Source: Rhizophlyctis rosea (taxonomy: Eukaryota; Chytridiomycota; Chytridiomycetes; Rhizophlyctidales; Rhizophlyctidaceae). Taken from it: a DNA stretch of 64,000 bases. This document shows, one piece after another, positions 57,462-64,000 of the stretch (the stretch's first letter is position 1; each line of letters starts with the position of its first letter). Made by a program: the position numbers and the translations under genes. A model generated the notes under the pieces. The model saw nothing but the letters and a program-made list of their open reading frames with translations, ran no database searches and was not told the origin of the DNA. Location: assembly GCA_027596075.1 (NCBI GenBank), contig JADGJC010000115.1:33764-97763 (forward strand), given 5' to 3'.

Positions 57462-60454
57462 ATGGAGAACAAGATATTGCGATCCGTCCTGGTGGATCCC
57501 ATCTTGGAAGCCAGTGATCACCACGTTGCAGTGGACGCGGACCAAACGGGCGGCAATCCCAATCCGTCAGACGAAGAAAAGCCCGGCAACCTCCACAACA
57601 CGGGAGGATCACCAAAACCTTTTCCGAGACGAAGACGGAGCAGTTTAGCGGCGCGACTTACTGGAAGAACCGTGGAAACTACGGGCCTGGAACTATCAAG
57701 ATCAGCGTCATCTGAGGACCGTCCAGTGAAAGAGCAACATCCACCTCCTCCCACAAAAGACCATGCATCACCGCCTATTAGCAGAAAGCCTAGTGCAGAG
57801 TTCGTTCCACCTATAGGACGAGTTCGGTCTACATCTTTCATGGAACCCGCCACCGCGACCTCATCAACGCAGTCAACAGCACCACATCCGCAAGCAGAAC
57901 CACAGCAACTTCAACCATCGAATCTCACATCCGCACAGCCTTCCTCCAATGCTCTCCCCCTACCACCATCGTCGGCACCACCTCCCACCACACCCACCCC
58001 AGTCACAGAACCCGTCGCAGAATCTCCTCCAATACCAAAAACACGTCTCGAGTCCCTCCTCCAACGAACAATCCCGCACAACTCCCCTTACCACACTTGG
58101 TGGTCCCGCTTTCTCCTCCTAGTATACTGCTACCTCATCCTCATCATGCCTCTCACCCTCGGCTGGACGCACGAAATGGCGTCTACAGGCTTCGTCGTTT
58201 TCAATATCTTTATCGACCTCATTCTATTGACAGACTGTTGGTTGATGAGTATCCTATCTTACAAAGACGAGTATGGCATTCTCGTCACAGATGCAAGAAA
58301 AGTTCGATGGAACTACCTGAGACAGAAGGGAGGATGGAGGGAAGTCTTTAGCAGTGTTCCATGGGATTTGTTTGCGTTTATTCCTGTTGATAAGCCGGAG
58401 ATTTTGTTCGATTCTGAGAGAGGGGTTGGGGATGTAAGGTGATTGTCCCGGATTATTATGATTCTCAGTTCGCGCATGGATGTTCATGTATGTGACCTTT
58501 CGTCCAGCTTCTATCAATACAAAGTATGGATCATTATCCGCTTCATCAAAATGCTTCTCCGGGTTCCTTTCAGTAGTATCTATGGTCTTACTATTCCCCG
58601 CGCTCCACTGGTAAGTCCTCGCCGTCCTTAGCTTTTCACCTTAATATTCCTTCCCACATGAAACGTTGACACAACCTCACATCCACCCCACATCTCACAG
58701 CCCGTCTCCCGCCTAATAAAAGTAATGGTAACCCTCCTCCTCCTTGGCCACCTCGACGCCTGCATATTCATGTTCATCGAAACAATCCTCGATTCTCCCG
58801 ACCGATGGATAGACGAGAACCACATTCACGACCCGATAACCGGGGAATGGACACCCTTCAGCAACCAATACCTCATATCCCTACTGTCAGCGCTTAGAGC
58901 TTGCACATTGCACATGAGAGAAGCAGTAAAGAATACGGAAAATTGTTGGTTGGTGATTGAATTTACTATCGGGGTTCTGGCGCATGGAACGGTTATTGGG
59001 TATATTTATGAGATTGTTGAGATGATGGATCAGAGTAATGTAAAGAGTAAAGCTGGTGAGTTAACATGACCTCTGTTTGCTTGGGAAGGATCTGCTGAGA
59101 GCTTCGAAGATTTGCATCCTAATTCATGTACCATCTCCATTAACTCAGAGGAACGCCACCGTTTCGAAATGTCCTTTGTCCGACGGTACATGAAGGAGAA
59201 AGGCATCCGACCCGAATACCAAAAGGTACGTCAATACCCCACCTCCACGTATCTCTCACCCCCATCTTCCCATCCCACTCATCATCTTCCCCAACACAGA
59301 TGGTAATAACCCACAAAGAGCTCCAATGGCTCCGCTCCCAAGGCATGGACGAATCCCGGCTCTTCGACGGCCTACCCAAATCCCTTCAACAAGAGATCAA
59401 GAATTTCTTGTATCTGGACATGGTCAAGAAGGTGCCACTATTCCAAGATACCGATTTGCAGTTCCTGAGTCACGTAACGTTTAGAATGAGGGTAGGTTCC
59501 AATTGATACGGGCTGGTGTACTCATGATGCCTTTCGGCATATTGAACAAAAAAAAACTTGCATTTTCTCGACAGACACTCACTGTCCTAGCGGGCTGGTA
59601 CGTTTTCCGCAAAGACGACGAGGGAGAAGAAATGTTCTTCATCAAATCTGGAAAAGTTGAGATCTGTAACGACCAGACGGGTCAAGTGTTTGTAACTCTA
59701 GGTGAAGGGAGTTTTTTTGGTGAGATCGCGTTATTTGAAGGTAAGGAATTAAAGCTGCAATGTCGCATCTGAGATACCATGACCCCATTGTCAGCGGCGT
59801 GGTCCGCTAACTTCCCGCTTCCTCATTTTGTCTACCACCATCTCCAGACTGCAAACGCACAGCCTCCGCCCGGGCGCAAGGCGACGTCGAACTCTGTCTA
59901 ATCACCAAAACCGATTTCAACCGCATCATGGGGCAACACCCTGTTGTTGCCGAACGCCTACGAGCCACAATCCGGGAACGAAAGGAGAGAGAAGCCCGAA
60001 TGAAAGCTGAGGCGGAAGCGAAGAAGGCAGAGGAGGAGAGACTGAAGAAGGAGAGTGAGATGAAAATAGCTATGGAGCCGCAGGGGGAGGGAGATGTGGG
60101 GTTGAAACCGAGGGGGAGTAATGTGTTTAGTAGGTAAGATTTGGATGGTATATAGCAAAGACTTTTTGAAATCAGAATGAGAAAAAATGAAGTGCAACAT
60201 CGATGACGAGATTACCATCCTGTGCGTCAACCCACTTCTGATGCCTGAACTTGCGTTTTTCTGCGTCCAGTAGGTCTGGCATCTTCGGCCACGTTCTTCA
60301 TCGCACACCTTCCAACATGATGCCGAAATCGAACTCTCAAGCCATGGCCACCACCGCGTCCAGATCATCAGGAATACTTGGTAGTAGAGTGCTAGGTAGT
60401 CGGACGGGGTCAAAAGATTCCGATGTTTTATCCAATGCGGAGAAGCAAGTGTAA
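57462..60454 (+). CDS. Cyclic-nucleotide-binding channel-like protein with non-canonical pore
   Basis: Eight exons (57462-58438, 58508-58610, 58701-59055, 59149-59225, 59300-59491, 59575-59740, 59848-60133, 60271-60454) join in phase to 779 residues. A disordered Pro/Ser-rich N-terminus of about 200 residues precedes the membrane part: S1 FLLLVYCYLILIMPLTLGW, S2 GFVVFNIFIDLILLTDCWLM, an S4-like VWIIIRFIKMLLRVP with few positive charges, S5 LIKVMVTLLLLGHLDACIFM and S6 WLVIEFTIGVLAHGTVIGYI. A C-linker (EERHRFEMSFVRRYMKEKGI) leads to a cyclic-nucleotide-binding domain with VLAGWYVFRKDDEGEEMFFI, FFGEIALFE and KRTASARAQGDVELCLI. The GEIAL/RTASAR phosphate-binding cassette is intact. The pore helix region (NQYLISLLSALRACTLHMRE) lacks GYG or any TVGYGD-like filter. 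Likely membrane sensor or channel gated by cAMP or cGMP; ion selectivity cannot be predicted. Confidence 0.85.
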
Positions 60455-61324
60455 AAACGATGGACTGTACAGACGCTTGTGGGTAACTTTGGGAAGTCGG
60501 CAAACGCATAATACGGAACCCATCTCCCTTTGGGGTTGGAAATGGAAAATGTACAATAGGTGTTGGTGTTCTGGTGGTTGGTTATGTTGATATGCAGGAA
60601 CCACTGAGACTGGACAATCAAGTGTGTCACTCGTCCAAGAGACTCTAGATGGCAGCTGAAAGCGGCCGGAAAGCGATATAATGGTCGGTGGCTAAGTGTC
60701 GTTTTTTGTGCAGAAGCAAATGAGAATATTATGCATAAGGGTGCTCGAAAAAATAAGCTCAAGGTGGAAAATGCACCACAACCATTTCCCGCGGATTTTG
60801 GCTGGAAAGAAGCGTAATCGCAATCCTTGCAACTAGTTACACCATATGTCCGCAACCAAAGGCTCGTTGAGAATTCATGCTTCCCATATGCTTGTTATGT
60901 TCCCAGAGTTCATCGCTTCCTTGCGGAAAAATGCATTGGGGAGGGCTTGATATGAATATTTCTGATCTGGTGCTCTCAATTGTACCAGAACAGTATTAAT
61001 CCCTTTCAGGTCGCCGCATTTTACTTTTTGTGGCGAAAATGATACGGACCCCTCAGCAAGGAGTTCACACAAGATAGGGAGAACAAGATTGCTCAGTCCA
61101 TGACACGACTTTCGTGATCTCTATCAAAGCAGCTCACACTTCCAAAAGACAAAGCAGACTGTGTATAAAAGGAATCAAACTCTACAAGCGCATACCCCTC
61201 ACCCCGCCAACCTCCATCCCTTACTCTACCGAAGTGGTTCTGGACCTCATATCCTAACAAACCATTCCTCCTGAAACCATTTAAGCCCACACCGAGGCAA
61301 CCACGTTACAAACTCTATGCATCC
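60455..61324. other. Intergenic between convergent genes
   Basis: 3' flanks of the channel gene (+) and the Ca2+-ATPase (-). No supported gene. Confidence 0.5.
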
Positions 61325-64000
61325 TTATACAACCCCACCCCCACCCCCACCCCCACCCGCCGTCCCCGGTCTCCTCCCCTCCCCTCCCTCCCGCCTAAAC
61401 CTCATCCAATTCTCCATAAACGCCGAATCCGGACCCCGCGGCACAAACTCCGGATCCCTCACTTCATCCAAATGTCCCATCAACACCACCGCACTGCGTA
61501 CCGTCTGCCACCTCTTCCCAGCCCTATGCGTAGTTCTGTACGGGTTCTGAATCGATGAGGTGGAAGCCATATTAGGGCGGGATGCCGTTCGAGCGCGGGA
61601 GAGAGATTCCGTGGTGCTATTGCGTTGGGTGAGGTTGCGGATGGAGGAGTGGGGAGAGGTTTGGGGGTTGTCGTCCGGGATTGGGATGGCGATTTGGGAG
61701 GTTGAGGGGGATATGGAAGGGGTGTCGAATGCGCCGGGGATTTTGGGACCGGTGGTGGTGGTGACGCCTGTTGGGGTTGTGCCGATAGTTGTGTGGGCGA
61801 TTTGTTTGTCGAATTCGGTTCCACGCCATTTGTGCCAGAGTTTGGAAAGCAACCTCGTGAAGAACACCCATGGCAAATTCCCTATCGCTAAACAAATACA
61901 CAAAGCCCATTCCTGCCCGTTCATATCGCTCGTACTGAAGAAGCTCTGTCCCCACAAGACGACAATAACTTGAACGAAGATAATAACCACCATGATGAGC
62001 AAGAACAACTTGTTCCTAAAGAAGTTCTTGAAGAGATGCAATTCCCCAGTAAGTTGCCTCGCACAAATCTCGTTCGTAATCTGACACAAAATAAACGTCG
62101 TAAACACCAACGTCTTCGTCCGTTTCGTCGGATTCCCCGCCAAATCATCCGCCGAATGATGATTCAAATCCGGCGGCATAAGGTCATCCCCCTTCAACAA
62201 GATCGTCAAAAGCACAATAACCTGATACGTCAACTGGAAGAAAATATACTCCCTCATCGGCCTCGACAAAAGATGCTCATGCCTCGAATGCGGCGGATGA
62301 TCCAAAATATCATCATCAGGATCATCACTAGCAAGCGCCAAAGCCCCCAACGAATCCATAATCAAATTCACCCACAAAAGCTGCACAGTACTCAACGGCG
62401 AGTCTCCAACCGTAACAGCCCCAACAAACGTCAACACAATCGCAACAAGGTTAACCCCCAACTGGAACTGCAAGAACTTCCTCACACAATTCAACACGTT
62501 CCGTCCCCACCGGATACTCTGCACCAAACTCACAAAATTATCATCCAACAACACTATATCCGACGCATTCATCGCAATCTGCGTCCCACTAATCCCCATA
62601 GCAAACCCAACATCCGCCTCCTTCAACGCCGGCGCATCGTTCGTCCCATCACCCGTAACAGCAACAACCTCCCCCAACTTCCTCAAAAGACTCACAAGCG
62701 TATGCTTATCCGCCGGCGAACTCCTCGCCAAAACCTGCAACCGCGGAATAACATTGATCTTCTCCTCCTCACTCATAGCTCTAAACACCGGCCCTTCAAG
62801 CGCAACACCATCTCCATACATAATATTACATTCCCGCGCAATCTTGCAGGCGGTAAGGATGTTGTCGCCCGTGACCATACGGATCGTCAAGCCGGCTTTT
62901 TGGCAGACCGCGACGGCACCGGGGACTTCTTTGCGGAGGGGGTCTTTGATGCCGACGAGGGCGATGAAGACTAGGTCGTGTTCGGGGTCGTCCTTTTTTG
63001 TGGCGCCTTCGTAGGTAGAGAGGGCTTGGTCGGTGTCGCGGTAGGCCAGGGCGACGGTGCGGAGACCTTGGCTGGCCCAGCGTTTGATGGTGCGTTGGAT
63101 GCGGGTTGTGTCGCCCGTGGTGATGGGGGTGATGGTTTTGCCTTTCGAGTCCAAGATGTGCGTACAAAGACTCAACACAATCTCACTAGCTCCCTTCGTG
63201 TATAACCTATACTTGGCCCGCTTCGTACTAGCATAAGCCCTCACAAAAGGCTCAACAAGCGTACTCATCCGTTTCCTATCCGATGAAAAACTCCACGTCC
63301 CATTCTCGACGTTCTTCACGTTCTTCCGCATCTGTTCATACGCCGTACCCAGCTTCGTCGTGAACACCAAAAGCGCACCCTCAGTAGCACTCCCCACGAA
63401 AACCGGGAGTCCACCCTCTTTCTCATACTTGACGAAACACGTGGAATTAACCGCAATCCCCTCACTCAAGATATCCCTCAACCGCTCATCAAACGTCGTG
63501 GTCGAAAACGCCACCGAATGCTCCTCACCAGACCCTTCACCATAATACACCTGATCCCCAACAAGAGCCTTCACGACCGTCATCCGGTTCTCCGTCAAAG
63601 TCCCCGTCTTATCCGTACAAATACACGTTGCCTCACCCATCGTCTCCGAAGCATCCAAATGACGGACGAAACACTTGTCCTGGATCATCTTGAACATAGA
63701 GAACGCCAACGAAATCGTGACGGCGAGAGGAAGACCTTCCGGAACGGCAACGACAACAACAGTGATACCAATAACGAAATCCTCGACGATTTTCTCAATA
63801 CGCGCGAGGGTTTCGGAAGATGCTTGGCCGTGACAGCCGCTTGATTCGGGGAGTTTGTGTTGGCCCCAGTTGATTGCCCAGCGAATGGCGAGACCGAGGA
63901 AAGTCAAAATACCAGAAGCAACACCGATTTTACCGATAAGGACCGCAACGACTTTAAGTTTCTGTTGGAGGACGGTTTCCTCGCTTTGGGCTTCGTTGAG
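61325..64000 (-). CDS. PMC1: P2B-type Ca2+-ATPase, C-terminal part (right edge)
   Basis: One long exon enters from the right edge and ends at the stop at 61325. It starts in the actuator-to-M3 linker (ETVLQQKLKVVAVLIGKIG), continues with the M4 motif AVPEGLPLAVTISLAFSM, the phosphorylation site CTDKTGTLTENRMTV, the nucleotide-binding domain (SSDRKRMSTLVEPF, YTKGASEIVLSLC), DPLRKEVPGAVAVCQKAGL, MVTGDNILTACKIA, TGDGTNDAPALKEADVGFAM and six C-terminal membrane helices including QLLWVNLIMDSLGALALA. PEGLP and the NxxMD type M6 are P2 features; the order and length of the tail fit PMC1/PMCA pumps that move Ca2+ into the vacuole or out of the cell. The C-terminal tail (about 160 residues) is Ser/Thr/Pro-rich and ends in a Gly run encoded by a CCCCCA repeat. 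The N-terminal third lies outside the window. Confidence 0.93.
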   Translation of the reverse strand, partial: LNEAQSEETVLQQKLKVVAVLIGKIGVASGILTFLGLAIRWAINWGQHKLPESSGCHGQASSETLARIEKIVEDFVIGITVVVVAVPEGLPLAVTISLAFSMFKMIQDKCFVRHLDASETMGEATCICTDKTGTLTENRMTVVKALVGDQVYYGEGSGEEHSVAFSTTTFDERLRDILSEGIAVNSTCFVKYEKEGGLPVFVGSATEGALLVFTTKLGTAYEQMRKNVKNVENGTWSFSSDRKRMSTLVEPFVRAYASTKRAKYRLYTKGASEIVLSLCTHILDSKGKTITPITTGDTTRIQRTIKRWASQGLRTVALAYRDTDQALSTYEGATKKDDPEHDLVFIALVGIKDPLRKEVPGAVAVCQKAGLTIRMVTGDNILTACKIARECNIMYGDGVALEGPVFRAMSEEEKINVIPRLQVLARSSPADKHTLVSLLRKLGEVVAVTGDGTNDAPALKEADVGFAMGISGTQIAMNASDIVLLDDNFVSLVQSIRWGRNVLNCVRKFLQFQLGVNLVAIVLTFVGAVTVGDSPLSTVQLLWVNLIMDSLGALALASDDPDDDILDHPPHSRHEHLLSRPMREYIFFQLTYQVIVLLTILLKGDDLMPPDLNHHSADDLAGNPTKRTKTLVFTTFILCQITNEICARQLTGELHLFKNFFRNKLFLLIMVVIIFVQVIVVLWGQSFFSTSDMNGQEWALCICLAIGNLPWVFFTRLLSKLWHKWRGTEFDKQIAHTTIGTTPTGVTTTTGPKIPGAFDTPSISPSTSQIAIPIPDDNPQTSPHSSIRNLTQRNSTTESLSRARTASRPNMASTSSIQNPYRTTHRAGKRWQTVRSAVVLMGHLDEVRDPEFVPRGPDSAFMENWMRFRREGGEGRRPGTAGGGGGGGGVV
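61331..61358. repeat. CCCCCA hexanucleotide repeat in coding sequence
   Basis: About four copies of CCCCCA (+ strand), encoding the terminal Gly run of the Ca2+-ATPase on the minus strand. Confidence 0.65.

Noticed and set aside
61970..62974. Plus-strand ORF of 334 codons
   Set aside because: Opposite-strand shadow of the Ca2+-ATPase exon; composition (Arg/Gln/His-rich, no domains) is typical of antisense reading.
1..64000. CRISPR arrays, bacterial operons, rRNA, transposase or integrase genes
   Set aside because: No regular direct repeats with spacers, no ribosomal RNA signatures and no transposase/reverse-transcriptase motifs were seen; spliced genes show this is eukaryotic nuclear DNA. 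tRNA genes were looked for by eye (B-box-like GTTCGAATC) without a convincing cloverleaf.

Overview
The window is nuclear DNA from a fungus, most likely a zoosporic (chytrid-type) lineage. Genes are rich in short GT-AG introns (about 45-120 nt). It carries the fungal plasma-membrane proton pump, tropomyosin, a fungal-type Ca2+-ATPase, MOT1 and eIF1A. The hint towards zoosporic fungi is an ion channel with a cyclic-nucleotide-binding domain, a gene type known from chytrids and Blastocladiomycota; the placement is an inference, not a measurement. Exon joins were read by eye from splice signals. For most genes they were cross-checked by codon phase, which closes without error in MOT1, the proton pump, the channel, the esterase, the RRM gene and the smaller genes.

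Layout. 0-8 kb: 5' end of tropomyosin (-), then one very large minus-strand gene (1295-6597). It joins a J-domain, a fibronectin III domain, two SAM domains and a U-box in one polypeptide, and is the most unusual gene here. A small hypothetical gene follows. 9-15 kb: a small secreted ricin-B-like lectin, a secreted type-B carboxylesterase and a DUF1275 membrane protein, all (+). 15.6-16.6 kb: eIF1A (-). 17-20.6 kb: weak exon-like ORFs, then a promoter region carrying seven copies of a GTCCCAACT-type motif. 20.6-24.1 kb: plasma-membrane H+-ATPase (+). 25 kb: small mitochondrial-type protein (-). 26.4-29.1 kb: RRM protein (+). 29.5-36 kb: a frame-disrupted ORF, a tail-anchored zinc-finger protein, a nuclear-looking hypothetical protein and a RING/UIM ubiquitin-related protein. 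36-44.5 kb: gene-poor, with only weak ORFs. 44.5-51.4 kb: complete MOT1/BTAF1 (+). 52.5-56.1 kb: tandem pair of CxxC/HNH-type nuclease-like genes, the second truncated. 57.5-60.5 kb: channel with a cyclic-nucleotide-binding domain whose pore lacks a GYG filter. 61.3-64 kb: P2B Ca2+-ATPase (-), running off the right edge.

How the genes relate. The neighbours do not form a pathway; this is a normal eukaryotic gene neighbourhood. Themes that recur are ion transport (H+-ATPase, Ca2+-ATPase, channel), ubiquitin/chaperone biology (J-U-box protein, RING/UIM protein) and secreted proteins (lectin, esterase).
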